Source of the DNA: CAVQBC01 sp963710665
Lineage (GTDB): Bacteria; Actinomycetota; Thermoleophilia; Solirubrobacterales; Solirubrobacteraceae
Assembly: GCA_963710665.1 (NCBI GenBank)
Contig: CAVQBC010000004.1
Location: forward strand, 310,001 to 374,000
Direction: 5' to 3'
DNA length: 64,000 nt
This document shows positions 16,522 through 24,511 of the stretch, in pieces; the stretch's first letter is position 1, and each line of letters begins with the position of its first letter. Both the position numbers and the translations under genes were made by a program. The notes below the pieces were generated by a model that worked only from the letters and a program-made list of their open reading frames with translations, did no database searches and had not been told where the DNA came from.

Positions 16522-17145
16522 ATGAAGCTCGAGGTCGACATCGTCCCCGTGTCCGACGTCGACCGAGCCAAGCAGTACTACGAACACCTGGGTTGGAGGC
16601 TGGACGATGACGCCGCCCCGCTGGACGGCCTTCGCATCGTCCAGTTCACGCCCCCGGGCTCCGGGACCTCGGTCATCATTCGGCAAGGGACTCACCGCGG
16701 CCGCGCCGGGCTCGGCGCTGGCGGGGCTGATCGTCTCCGACATCGAAGCGGCCCATGTCGAGCTCGTCGGCCGGGGCATCGACGCGAGCGACGTGTGGCA
16801 CGGACCGCCGTTCCCCCCGAGGCCCGGCAACCCGGCGTCGATCCCGAGCGCACCAGCTATGGGTCGTTCTTCTCCTTCAACGATCCCGACGGCAATATGT
16901 GGCTCGTCCAGGAGGTCACGACGCGGCTCCCCGGCCGGGTCGACGGCGCCGGCCTGGCGTTCGCGTCGACCGCGGATCTGGCGAGTGCGCTCCGGCGTGC
17001 CGAGGCCGCCCACGGCGAGCACGAGAAGCGCGCGGGACATCGGCTCAAGGCCGAGCCGGCAGAGCGCGTGCGAGACGAGGACTGGCCCTCCTGGTACGCC
17101 TCCTACATGGTGGCGGAGCAGGCCGGGACGGACCTGCCTACCTGA
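16522..17145 (+). CDS. VOC-family (glyoxalase-like) protein with two compensating frameshifts
   Basis: The start (MKLEVDIVPVSDVDRAKQYY) and the end (SYGSFFSFNDPDGNMWLVQE) of this 207-codon frame match vicinal-oxygen-chelate proteins. Between about 16,690 and 16,820 the homologous reading is one frame over, giving APGSALAGLIVSDIEAAHVE and VGRGIDASDVWHGPPFPP. One frameshift leaves the frame and a second restores it, so about 44 residues in the middle are scrambled. The metal site residue at the end (EVTT region) is kept. A further 60 residues follow the fold. The middle strands are needed for folding, so the gene is probably inactive unless the breaks are sequence errors. Confidence 0.6.
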   Translation: MKLEVDIVPVSDVDRAKQYYEHLGWRLDDDAAPLDGLRIVQFTPPGSGTSVIIRQGTHRGRAGLGAGGADRLRHRSGPCRARRPGHRRERRVARTAVPPEARQPGVDPERTSYGSFFSFNDPDGNMWLVQEVTTRLPGRVDGAGLAFASTADLASALRRAEAAHGEHEKRAGHRLKAEPAERVRDEDWPSWYASYMVAEQAGTDLPT

Positions 17146-17237
17146 CCCGTCGCGGGCGCGACCGCAATCCCGCCCCTCCACGTTCGTCATCCCGCCGGCG
17201 GAGATCGCCGGTGGAGGGGCTCGAGTAGCTCGACCCA

Positions 17238-18965
17238 TCACCATCGCACCGGCCCTGGCACGCCAGGGCCGGCGGTGATTTCGAGTGGCAGGTCGACCTG
17301 TAACGACGTCCCTGCACCGAGAGGGCTCCGGAGCGACATCGTGCCGCCCATGGCCTCCGCGCGGTCTTTCAGCCCGACCAGACCGGAGCCGCCGTCTGGA
17401 ACGGCGCCGCCTCGGCCGTCGTCGCGGACGGAGAGCCGGAGCAGCTGCCCATGGAACTCCACGGCGACATGCACCACCGATGCGCGTGCGTACTTGGCCG
17501 CGTTGGTGAGAGCCTCGGAAACGATGTAGTAGGCCGCCACCTCGATCCCCTCCGGCAGCTGAAGCTCGGAGGGCAGTTCGAGCTCGACCGGGACCGCTGA
17601 ACGTCGCGCCAGCGTCTTCAGCGCGGGCCCGAGCCCGCCCTCAGCGAGGATGGCCGGGTGGATGCCGCGCGCGATCTCACGCAACTCGTTCAACACGCCC
17701 GTCAGCCCCTCCGCCGCGCGCGCCAGCGTCGCCCGGTGCTCGTGAAGCTCAGCCGGCACCGCCTGCTCCGCCGCGCGCAGCTCCAGCGCGAGCGAGACCA
17801 GGCGCTGTTGCGTCCCGTCGTGCAGGTCGCGCTCGATCCGTCTCCGCGTCGCGTCGGCGGTCGCCACGATGCGCGCGCGAGACGCGTTCAACTCCGCGCG
17901 GCTCTCGGCATCCGCAATCGCGGTCGCCATGAGAGCTGTGAACTCTGTGAGACGGCGCTCGGTGCCAGGGGGCAAGGGCTTGTCGGTCGTCGAGGCGACG
18001 CCCAACACGCCCCAGAGCCGCCCTTCGACGATGAGCGGCGCACCGACCGAGGAGCGCCAGCCCAGCTTGCGAACGGCATCCCCGAGTGATCCGGACGAAC
18101 CCAGATAGCTCTCGATCCTTGCGGGCCGGCCGGTCTCGAAGATCTGCTCCACCAAAGTGCCGGCACCGAGAGGATGCCGCGTCCCGATGGGGAGGTAGCC
18201 GCCGCTTCTACTCCAGCCACCGATCGCCGTCACCGTCCCGTCGGCCTCGTAGCGGCTGAGCGCAGCCGCATCGGTCGGAACGAGCCGGCCGACCTCTGCG
18301 AGCACCGCTTCGAACACGTCGGTCGGCAGCGCTCGCTCGGCTACGAGCGTCGCTACGCGCCTCAGCGCGCTTTGCTCGTCGGCAAGCCGGGCGAGCTGTT
18401 GACGGCTCTCGATGTTCGCGATCGCGGCCGCCAGGAGCTCGGTGAACTCCGCGAGCCGATCCTCGATCCGGTCCGGGAGCGGCGCATCTGGCGAGGAGGC
18501 CCCCATGGCTCCCCAGACCGCGCCGTCGACGATGATCGGGGCGCCCGCGGTGGCGTTGAGTCCGGACTTCCGAGCTCCGGCGGCGAGCGCGCCGGGAAGG
18601 TCCCTGTAGTCCTCGACCCGGGCCGGGCGGCCCGTCTTGCGCACCTGCGCGATCATCGACTGGCCGTCGAGTGGCCAGCGCGTCCCGGGGTGGAGCACAT
18701 GCGGACGATCGCTCGAGGTCGCGATGACCGTCATCAAGCCGTCGCTGTCGTAGCGATACACCCCGACCATCGGCAGGTGCATCACCTCGGCGACCTCCCG
18801 TGCCACGGCCGAGAACACCTCGGCCGGCGGTGCGCCCGACGCCACCAGCGTCGCGATCTGACGAAGCGCAGCCTGCTCTTCGGCCAGACGTAGCAGCCGC
18901 GTGTCCGGGGGTGAGTCTGCGGGCCGTTCCGAGTCGGCCTCGGCGGAGCTGCCCATGGGTGTCAC
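17238..18965 (-). CDS. Cytoplasmic sensor histidine kinase with two GAF domains
   Basis: The 575-residue protein has no membrane span. Two GAF domains (about 30-175 and 205-345), each opening with a QxALRxxATLVA helix, are followed by HisKA_3 with the phospho-His in RRRIERDLHDGTQQRL, and a HATPase with NAAKYARA, DDGRGG and GSGLVGLKDR. It is a close paralogue of the kinases at 8,163 and 31,569 in its C-terminal half. GAF pairs of this type sense small ligands, redox state or gases, but no haem-binding signature can be assigned from sequence alone. No regulator is adjacent. The GTG at 18965 or the ATG three codons later could start it. Confidence 0.88.
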   Translation of the reverse strand: MTPMGSSAEADSERPADSPPDTRLLRLAEEQAALRQIATLVASGAPPAEVFSAVAREVAEVMHLPMVGVYRYDSDGLMTVIATSSDRPHVLHPGTRWPLDGQSMIAQVRKTGRPARVEDYRDLPGALAAGARKSGLNATAGAPIIVDGAVWGAMGASSPDAPLPDRIEDRLAEFTELLAAAIANIESRQQLARLADEQSALRRVATLVAERALPTDVFEAVLAEVGRLVPTDAAALSRYEADGTVTAIGGWSRSGGYLPIGTRHPLGAGTLVEQIFETGRPARIESYLGSSGSLGDAVRKLGWRSSVGAPLIVEGRLWGVLGVASTTDKPLPPGTERRLTEFTALMATAIADAESRAELNASRARIVATADATRRRIERDLHDGTQQRLVSLALELRAAEQAVPAELHEHRATLARAAEGLTGVLNELREIARGIHPAILAEGGLGPALKTLARRSAVPVELELPSELQLPEGIEVAAYYIVSEALTNAAKYARASVVHVAVEFHGQLLRLSVRDDGRGGAVPDGGSGLVGLKDRAEAMGGTMSLRSPLGAGTSLQVDLPLEITAGPGVPGPVRW

Positions 18966-19142
18966 GCTGCTCCATGGTTCTCGGTGTCAGCCGGAGGCCG
19001 ATACGGGTTTGCTCTCGCCGGATCGCGAGCCCTTGCTGCGCGCCGCGGTCAGGCCGGCGCAGCCGGGGCGCGAGCCGCTGCCTTCGCGATGCAGGCCGGG
19101 CTCCGGTGAGGAACCCGACCTGCCTTCGCTCATCGGTGAGGA

Positions 19143-20204
19143 TTATCGCCGCTTGGCGGTCGGGCGAACGAGTGCGACAAGGCCGTGCTTGTACTCGTCG
19201 GTGCCGATCGCGATCACGAGGTCGTTCGGGGTGCCGATCACGCCGTTGCCGAAGGCCATGCCCCACAGCCCGTCCTCGCCGATCGGGTGCCCGTGAGCGT
19301 CCTTCACCGTGCCCAGGAATCGGCCGGAGCGCGGGTTGAAGGCGTTGATCCGCCCTCCGTCCTTGTTGCCGACGAGGAGTGCGTCCGCGAAGCGACCCCA
19401 GGTGTGCGGTGCGACGACCATGCCCCATGGACCGTTGAGCACGCCTCCGGTCACCAATCGGCGCTCCAGGTGGCCGTTGAGGTTGAAGACGTCAATGGCC
19501 CCGTGCACCTTGGACTTGACACCGGGCGCCGGCGCATAGCTCACATAGACCTTCTTGCCGATCACCGCGACGTTGTAGGTGGTGAGCCCCTTCGGCAGCT
19601 TCGGATCCTTCAGGATGTCGTCCCGCTGCCACTTGCCGTCGAACACGAGCACGTTCGTCGACGTGGCGTCGGCCGCATACAGGCGAGCACCGTCGGCGGT
19701 GTCGGCGAGCGCCAGCCCGGTGAACGCCGCCCCGGACACGCTGGCCGTCGTCGTCGTCTTCGTCCCGCCCGCCCACGCCGACAGCTGTCCGGACAGCCCG
19801 GCGAACAGGAACTTGCTGGCGGTGCCGTCCGGCAGCGCGAACTCGTTCGTGTCGTTGAACACGGTCCCCGTGGGGCCCGGCTGTGTGTCGACGACCAACG
19901 GCTGCTTCGCCGGGGCAGGGTTCGTGCTGTAGAGCGTCGACGTCGACGTCCCGTTGTTAGAGACCCACAGCGGCGTCGTCGGACCGAACGAGATACCCCA
20001 CGGGTTGACCAGCTTCGGGTCGGTGACCGGCGCCACGCCCGGCTGGTCGGAAACGACGGGCGTCTCCACGTAGGAGCCACTGTCACCGTGTCGTTCACTC
20101 TGTGTTGCGGCCGCCGGTCCAGCCGATACACCGAGCAACAATGCCGCGCCTACGGCCGCCCACGCGGTTCCACGCGCGAATCTGCTCGAGCCCATGCCTG
20201 ACAT
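19143..20204 (-). CDS. Secreted TIGR03118-family protein
   Basis: A signal peptide with a hydrophobic core (AWAAVGAALLLGVSAG) and a cleavage-like AAAT is followed by a mature protein of about 310 residues. It matches the TIGR03118 family of exported, probably beta-propeller, proteins: DPKLVNPWGISFGPTTPLWV, FAGLSGQLSAW, GLALAD, NGPWGMVVAP and GEDGLWGMAFGNG. Function is unknown. Three ATGs lie close together (20210, 20204, 20195); the one at 20204 is best spaced from the AAAGGG ribosome site. The upstream region is copy 2 of the inverted leader duplication shared with the SPFH gene. Confidence 0.82.
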   Translation of the reverse strand: MSGMGSSRFARGTAWAAVGAALLLGVSAGPAAATQSERHGDSGSYVETPVVSDQPGVAPVTDPKLVNPWGISFGPTTPLWVSNNGTSTSTLYSTNPAPAKQPLVVDTQPGPTGTVFNDTNEFALPDGTASKFLFAGLSGQLSAWAGGTKTTTTASVSGAAFTGLALADTADGARLYAADATSTNVLVFDGKWQRDDILKDPKLPKGLTTYNVAVIGKKVYVSYAPAPGVKSKVHGAIDVFNLNGHLERRLVTGGVLNGPWGMVVAPHTWGRFADALLVGNKDGGRINAFNPRSGRFLGTVKDAHGHPIGEDGLWGMAFGNGVIGTPNDLVIAIGTDEYKHGLVALVRPTAKRR

Positions 20205-20324
20205 GCTCATCCCTTTCGTCGGCCGGTCTTGCCGTGGCTGACATGCTCGTCTCCCGCGACGCGCGTGTCGTCGGCCGGAGGAGGGCTCTTGGGCGTACCG
20301 TGACGGGCGCAGCGCGAGTACGCC
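20205..20324. repeat. About 125-bp duplicated leader region, copy 2 (inverted)
   Basis: The reverse complement aligns to 10775-10903. The similarity runs from GGCGTACTCGCG to the ribosome site and start region of the TIGR03118 gene and stops at a broken MFS gene on its far side. Confidence 0.75.
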
Positions 20325-20334
20325 GAGGGGGCGC

Positions 20335-20490
20335 ATCGTCGGAGAAGCCGAGGTCGCCCTGCGCCGAGGGCAGCGCGATGTTCACGATCGTCACGTCGAG
20401 AACGACCATCAGCTGGGCGATGGCGATCACGCCGAGGGATCAGCCGGCGGCGATCGTGATGGAGGTCCTGGCGTCGGGGTCACCGTGTCC
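20335..20490 (-). pseudogene. N-terminal scrap of a DHA2-type MFS transporter
   Basis: About 50 codons match the start of drug:H+ antiporter-2 transporters: DARTSITIAAG, then SLGVIAIAQLMVVLDVTIV and NIALPSAQGDLGFSDD. A TGA separates the first two segments, and after FSDD the sequence switches abruptly into the duplicated leader. Full proteins have 450-500 residues and 14 spans. The insertion or duplication of the leader probably removed the rest. Confidence 0.65.
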
Positions 20491-20777
20491 TTTCCTGAGG
20501 AGGCCTCGAGGTAGCCGCCCGGCAACGTGCGTGCGTGCCGACGGCACGCGTCGCGATCGACCCCCGTCCATGCTGGAGCTCCGGACGCCCCCTGTCGTCG
20601 TCCCGGGCACGACTGTTTGCACTGCGTCGCGGGCAGTAGCCGGCCCACCCGTCCTCGACCGCCGCAGGCCTGTACGCCAGATGGCGCAGATCGAGGAGTC
20701 TCCGCCAGGCCGACGACGTGCTCGCCCCGTTGGGTCAGCATCGGGGGCATGCCAGCCACGACCGGAGCCGGCCCGCG

Positions 20778-21152
20778 ATGATCGTCGTGCTCGCTGCCGG
20801 CACCGTCCTCATCGCCATCGCTCTGGTGACCGGCCTTCACACGCGGGCTGACCGGGTGCCTCGCCTCCGCCTTGTTCCGCCGCCGGCGCGACAGCCGGAG
20901 CCAGGGGCAACCTCGACGACCGTCCACAAGGCCTTTCGCGCCCGGTGGTTCAACTCGCGGCGGCTGCCGGTGGACGAGGCCTACACAGCATGGTTCAACG
21001 CCAACAGCCGCTCCGGCGAGGCGCTGCGGGCGTGGCTGGAGGCCGCTCCGGCAGCGCGCCCCGACGCCTACCGCGCCTATCTGGCCGAGCTCGAGCTCGA
21101 GGAGGCCGCGGCCACGGAGCTGGAGTCGCACGCGATGGCGCCGGCTGCCTGA
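20778..21152 (+). CDS. Membrane-anchored hypothetical protein (124 aa)
   Basis: The product has one N-terminal span (VVLAAGTVLIAIALVTGL) and a soluble helical region rich in Ala, Arg and Glu with the repeated-looking phrases KAFRARWFNSRRLP and TAWFNANSRSGEALRAWLE. It ends one base before the ATG of the kinase-like gene, so the two are almost certainly one operon. I recognise no family. The soluble part would face the cytoplasm or exterior depending on orientation, which the sequence does not decide. Confidence 0.6.
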   Translation: MIVVLAAGTVLIAIALVTGLHTRADRVPRLRLVPPPARQPEPGATSTTVHKAFRARWFNSRRLPVDEAYTAWFNANSRSGEALRAWLEAAPAARPDAYRAYLAELELEEAAATELESHAMAPAA

Positions 21153-21153
21153 G

Positions 21154-22125
21154 ATGCCGGCTGCGGCTGCGACCTGCACCGAGCCGTGGGGGCCGCCGGC
21201 CGAAAGTCGATGGGGCTTTCGCCGCGGCGACGAGGTCGCACCTGGGCGGCGCGTGCTGCGACGCCTCGGTGACGGTGGCGCTCACGAGGCGTTCCTCGTC
21301 GAGACGGGGGCGTCGGGCCTCGCCGTCGCGAAGCTGCCGCGACCGTGGCTCGCGGCGGACGTCCACCGGCTGGTGTCGCTGCGCGTCGAGGGCGATGCGC
21401 TCAGCCGGCTCAGGGCGCCCGCGGTGCCGCGCCATCTCGAGACGGTCCTCAGCGGGGCGCATCCTCACCTCCTGATGGAGTACGTGGCCGGGCCGACGCT
21501 GCGCACCGCGATCGCCGCGCGCGGGCCGCTGCCGGCGTCGCTCGTGGCAGGTCTCGGCCACGCGCTCGCGCTCGGCCTCGCCGCGATCGCGCGCGCCGGC
21601 TGGGTGCACCTCGACGTCAAGCCCGCGAACATCGTCCTCAACGCGGCGCCGCGCCTCCTCGACTTCGAGCTCGCCCGCACCGCTTCCGACGCCGCGCGCA
21701 TGACGCACCCGGCCGGGACGTGGCACTACATGCCGCCCGAGCAGCGCGCCGCCGCAACGCCGTCCGGAGCGCGGATCGGTCCAGCCGCCGACGTCTTCGC
21801 GCTCGCCCTCGCGCTGAGCGAGGCGCTCGCCGGCCGGCTGCTCGAGCGCTCCCCCGACCCCATCCCGCCTCCGGGCGCCGTCGGCGGGGTGCTCGCCGAC
21901 GCGCTCGCTCGCGCGCCGGGCGATCGGCCGCGGGCGGACGAGCTCGCGGCCGCGCTCGGCGTACTCGCCGACGACGAGCCGCAGCGCGCGCGCCGCGTCA
22001 CCGCGTTCGACGGCAGGGGCGCCCGCGCGGCCGAGCGCACGGTGCAGCGCCAACCGACGCCCGGTGCGCCGGCCGGCTCGGATTGGGCCAGTGGCGAGCG
22101 AGCACCCGCGTTCGCGCCGTCCTGA
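21154..22125 (+). CDS. Serine/threonine protein kinase homologue
   Basis: The 323-residue protein has the kinase core: VAVAK-type ATP lysine at 60 (GLAVAKLP), catalytic loop VHLDVKPANIVL (Asp154, Lys156, Asn159), metal-binding DFE at 170-172 in place of the usual DFG, an activation segment GTWHYMPPEQ (189-198) and the subdomain IX Asp in ADVFALAL. The glycine-rich loop is weak (LGDGGAHEAFLV). The C-terminal 60 residues are low complexity. There is no membrane span, unlike PknB-type kinases; the membrane partner may be the gene just upstream. Activity is likely but the DFE change makes it uncertain. Confidence 0.82.
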   Translation: MPAAAATCTEPWGPPAESRWGFRRGDEVAPGRRVLRRLGDGGAHEAFLVETGASGLAVAKLPRPWLAADVHRLVSLRVEGDALSRLRAPAVPRHLETVLSGAHPHLLMEYVAGPTLRTAIAARGPLPASLVAGLGHALALGLAAIARAGWVHLDVKPANIVLNAAPRLLDFELARTASDAARMTHPAGTWHYMPPEQRAAATPSGARIGPAADVFALALALSEALAGRLLERSPDPIPPPGAVGGVLADALARAPGDRPRADELAAALGVLADDEPQRARRVTAFDGRGARAAERTVQRQPTPGAPAGSDWASGERAPAFAPS

Positions 22126-22479
22126 CCTACCTGATCGGCTTGCGGATTGAGCGGCGGCTCTGCGCCGACCCGCGTCCGCGCAAGACGGTTCCGCCGGGCG
22201 AGGACGCACCCGCCGCTGCCGGACAGCCCGCGGCGCTCGGTCTGCTCACTGTCGCGGGCTCGCACCTTGATGCGGGACGCGACCGGCAACGTCCTGCGCG
22301 CGAAGCGCCCGGCTCGTCGGAGCGGCGAGGTGAGCAGGGTGCTGATCGCAGCACCGGGGGCCATGTGAGCGTCTGGAGCACGGGGCGGCGATTGTCACGA
22401 ACGTGTCCAGCTCCTGGCAGCTCGCGCAGCGGACGGAGCAACCCGGCGCCCATGAGCGCATCGCCGAGGTAGGCCACCT
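22126..22479. other. Intergenic region with no recognised gene
   Basis: I see no homologous reading frame, tRNA or clear hairpin here. The open frames present have random GC-rich composition. Confidence 0.5.
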
Positions 22480-22632
22480 CTACAAGCACGAAGGCCCGGC
22501 CGCCCAACGGCCGGGGACTTCGGTAAGCGGCGGGACCCGCAGGATGCGGGCGATGGAGGTGACCTCGTCGGGCACCGTGTCGGCGTACAGCTCCCTGGGC
22601 GGCCGGTCATCGCGTTCGGCCGCCGCCCTCAT
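22480..22632 (-). CDS. Small hypothetical protein overlapping ohr (50 aa)
   Basis: Its ATG overlaps the ohr stop (ATGA), which suggests translational coupling. The 50 residues (for example PRELYADTVPDEVTSIARIL) are hydrophilic with a mixed helical pattern and do not match a family I know. The only support is position and a plausible composition in the first 35 residues. Confidence 0.35.
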   Translation of the reverse strand: MRAAAERDDRPPRELYADTVPDEVTSIARILRVPPLTEVPGRWAAGPSCL

Positions 22633-23096
22633 GCGGCCGCCGACTCGGTGCGCTCGACTGCGTGCCCGTTCGCGGTGAGCACCACGTCGATGTTGCCGCG
22701 CGTCGCGTTCGAGTACGGGCAGACCTGGTCCGCCGCCCTGACGAGCTCCACGGCCTCGACCTCATCGTCGATTGACGGCAGCGTGACGGCGAGGGTCACC
22801 GCGACCGCGTAGCCACGGCTCTCCGTCGGCATCAGCATCACGCTCGAGTCGATCGCGACGTCCGCGGCCTCGAGCCGGCGCCGCCGCGCCGCCGCCCCGA
22901 GCGCGCCCTCGAAACACGCGGCGTAGCCGACCGCGAAGAGCTGCTCGGGATTCGTGCCGCCGCCCTCTCCGCCCATCTCCACGGGCGCGCGGAGATCCAC
23001 CTCCAAGGCGCCGTCCGAGGTGCGGCCATGGCCCGCGGCGCGACCGCCGGTGACGTGTGCGTGTGCGGTGTAGATGACGCGTCCGGTATCAGTCAT
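22629..23096 (-). CDS. ohr: Organic hydroperoxide resistance protein (Ohr)
   Basis: Ohr reduces organic hydroperoxides with a pair of cysteines, using lipoyl or thiol reductants. The 155-residue protein has both: Cys61 in YAACFEGAL and Cys126 in VCPYSNATRGN, plus the N-terminal YTAHAHVTGGR strand and the GGGTNPEQLFAVG loop typical of the OsmC/Ohr fold. A GGAGG lies about 12 bases before the ATG at 23096. No adjacent OhrR-type MarR regulator is present; a small overlapping gene follows. OsmC is an alternative, but the spacing and the CPYSNATRGN motif favour Ohr. Confidence 0.9.
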   Translation of the reverse strand: MTDTGRVIYTAHAHVTGGRAAGHGRTSDGALEVDLRAPVEMGGEGGGTNPEQLFAVGYAACFEGALGAAARRRRLEAADVAIDSSVMLMPTESRGYAVAVTLAVTLPSIDDEVEAVELVRAADQVCPYSNATRGNIDVVLTANGHAVERTESAAA

Positions 23097-23297
23097 GCCC
23101 CGGAGGTTCCTCCGCGCCGAGGCGACTGTCATCGGTCGCCAGGCGGCTGTTCCGCCTACCGCGGCGAGCGACACGAATGGTCCGGCGCACCCCGGGCGTC
23201 GCAGCCGAAAGAGTCGCCGACGCGCCGACGAAACCCGGGCGGCTCGCGGCCAGGATGAGCGACGTACTCCAATGTCGGCTCAAACGAAGGAGCGAGC

Positions 23298-23819
23298 ATG
23301 ACTCGCAGCAGACCTTTCGGCCTCCTCTCCGCGGCGGTGGTAGTGCCGCTCGTGGCGCTGGTAGCGGCCGGCTGTGGCAGCAGCGGCAACACGTCCACGG
23401 CGACGCCCAAGAACGCCAGCGGAAGCTCAGCGACGGTCAGCGTCGCAAAGACCGGACTCGGCAAGATCCTCATCGACTCAAAGGGCCGCACCCTCTACCT
23501 GTTCGAGAAGGACTCGGGTACCAAGAGCGCGTGCACCGGCGGATGCGCCACGGCATGGCCCCCGCTGCGCGCGAGCGGCAAGCCGACGGCCGGCGGCGGC
23601 GCGAAGGCCTCGTCGCTCGGCACGACCCCGCGGTCCGACGGAAAGCCGCAGGTCACCTACAACGGCCACCCGCTCTACGGCTACCAGGGCGACAGCAAGC
23701 CCGGCGACACCAACGGCCAGAACATCGCGGCGTTCGGCGCCGAATGGTACGTGCTGTCTCCGAGCGGGAACGCGATCACCACGTCATCCTCGAGCTCCGG
23801 CGGCAGCAATGGCTACTAG
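23298..23819 (+). CDS. Lipoprotein with secreted YxFxxD repeats (COG4315 type)
   Basis: The 173-residue protein has a lipobox (VAAGCGSS, Cys at about 26), a Ser/Thr linker and two copies of the secreted repeat: GRTLYLFEKD with CTGGCATAWPPL, and NGHPLYGYQGD followed by GAEWYVLSPSG. Proteins of this type are anchored outside the membrane and have no settled function. The next gene's ATG overlaps this gene's last codons, so they are coupled. Confidence 0.85.
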   Translation: MTRSRPFGLLSAAVVVPLVALVAAGCGSSGNTSTATPKNASGSSATVSVAKTGLGKILIDSKGRTLYLFEKDSGTKSACTGGCATAWPPLRASGKPTAGGGAKASSLGTTPRSDGKPQVTYNGHPLYGYQGDSKPGDTNGQNIAAFGAEWYVLSPSGNAITTSSSSSGGSNGY

Positions 23820-24258
23820 CAGCCCGCTCCCGCGGCTGCGGTCGAGGGCGGTCGCGATGGACGCGGCCGCCCCGGCGGCATACGCGCTCGGTGCGCTCCT
23901 CCTCGCGGGCGAGGCGGCGGTGCACATCCAGCAGTTCGTGTCCGAGTTCCACGACGTGCGATGGATCGGACCGCTGTTCCTGGCCAACGCGGCCGCGGTG
24001 GTGGTGACGATCGCCGGCCTGACCCAGCCGCGTACTCGACGGCTTGCGGCGCTGGCCGGCGTCGTGATCTCCGCGATCGCACTCGGCAGCCTCATCATCA
24101 GCTACGGGAACGGGCTGTTCGGTTGGCAGGAGGCCGGCTTCCGCACCCCCGCCGCGCTCGCGATGATCACCGAAGCCGGGGCCGTGATCCTGTTGGCGAC
24201 GGCACTCGCGCTCGATCCGCGAGCCGTCCCATCAGCAGATGCGGGTCAAGGTACGTGA
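23809..24258 (+). CDS. Four-span membrane protein (149 aa)
   Basis: Four hydrophobic segments (AAYALGALLLAGEAAVHIQQF, IGPLFLANAAAVVVTIAGL, LAALAGVVISAIALGSLIIS, ALAMITEAGAVILLATALAL) form a compact membrane protein. A His-Ile-Gln-Gln in the first span is the only polar intramembrane motif. It overlaps the end of the lipoprotein gene by 11 bases, so it is probably its partner. The start could also be the later ATG at MDAAAPAAY. The family is not recognised. Confidence 0.65.
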   Translation: MATSSPLPRLRSRAVAMDAAAPAAYALGALLLAGEAAVHIQQFVSEFHDVRWIGPLFLANAAAVVVTIAGLTQPRTRRLAALAGVVISAIALGSLIISYGNGLFGWQEAGFRTPAALAMITEAGAVILLATALALDPRAVPSADAGQGT

Positions 24259-24356
24259 AACGCAGCACGCCCCACACGGACCGCAGCGACGAGTGCCGGC
24301 CCGTGCAGCGAGCGAGACTCGCCGGCGGCGCCTGACGGCTCGAGACGATTTCTGGC

Positions 24357-24467
24357 ATGGGCCGGCGGCGATCCCGTCGGCCCCTGCTCGTGCACGCCGA
24401 CGGCGTGATGTACGCCAGCGCCGTCGTCGCCGCGGTCACGGCGTTGCGTTCGCGGCTGGTGGCGTAG
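24357..24467 (+). CDS. Possible 36-aa membrane peptide
   Basis: A short frame with a basic start (MGRRRSRRPLLVHADG) and a hydrophobic helix (VMYASAVVAAVTALRSRLVA). It lies between the four-span protein and the convergent formylglycine-enzyme gene. It has no clear ribosome site and no known family, and may be chance. Confidence 0.2.
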   Translation: MGRRRSRRPLLVHADGVMYASAVVAAVTALRSRLVA

Positions 24468-24511
24468 ATCGCGCCGTAAGCCCAGAAGGCGGTCCAGCCC
24501 GGGTCCAGCGG

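Noticed and set aside
1822..17145. Programmed frameshifting to explain the broken genes
   Set aside because: The breaks differ in type (truncations, stops, indels) and lack slippery-sequence patterns. Decay or sequence error fits better.
24245..24510. A coding gene on either strand between the four-span protein and the FGE gene
   Set aside because: Only short, low-complexity frames; one 36-codon possibility is listed with low confidence.
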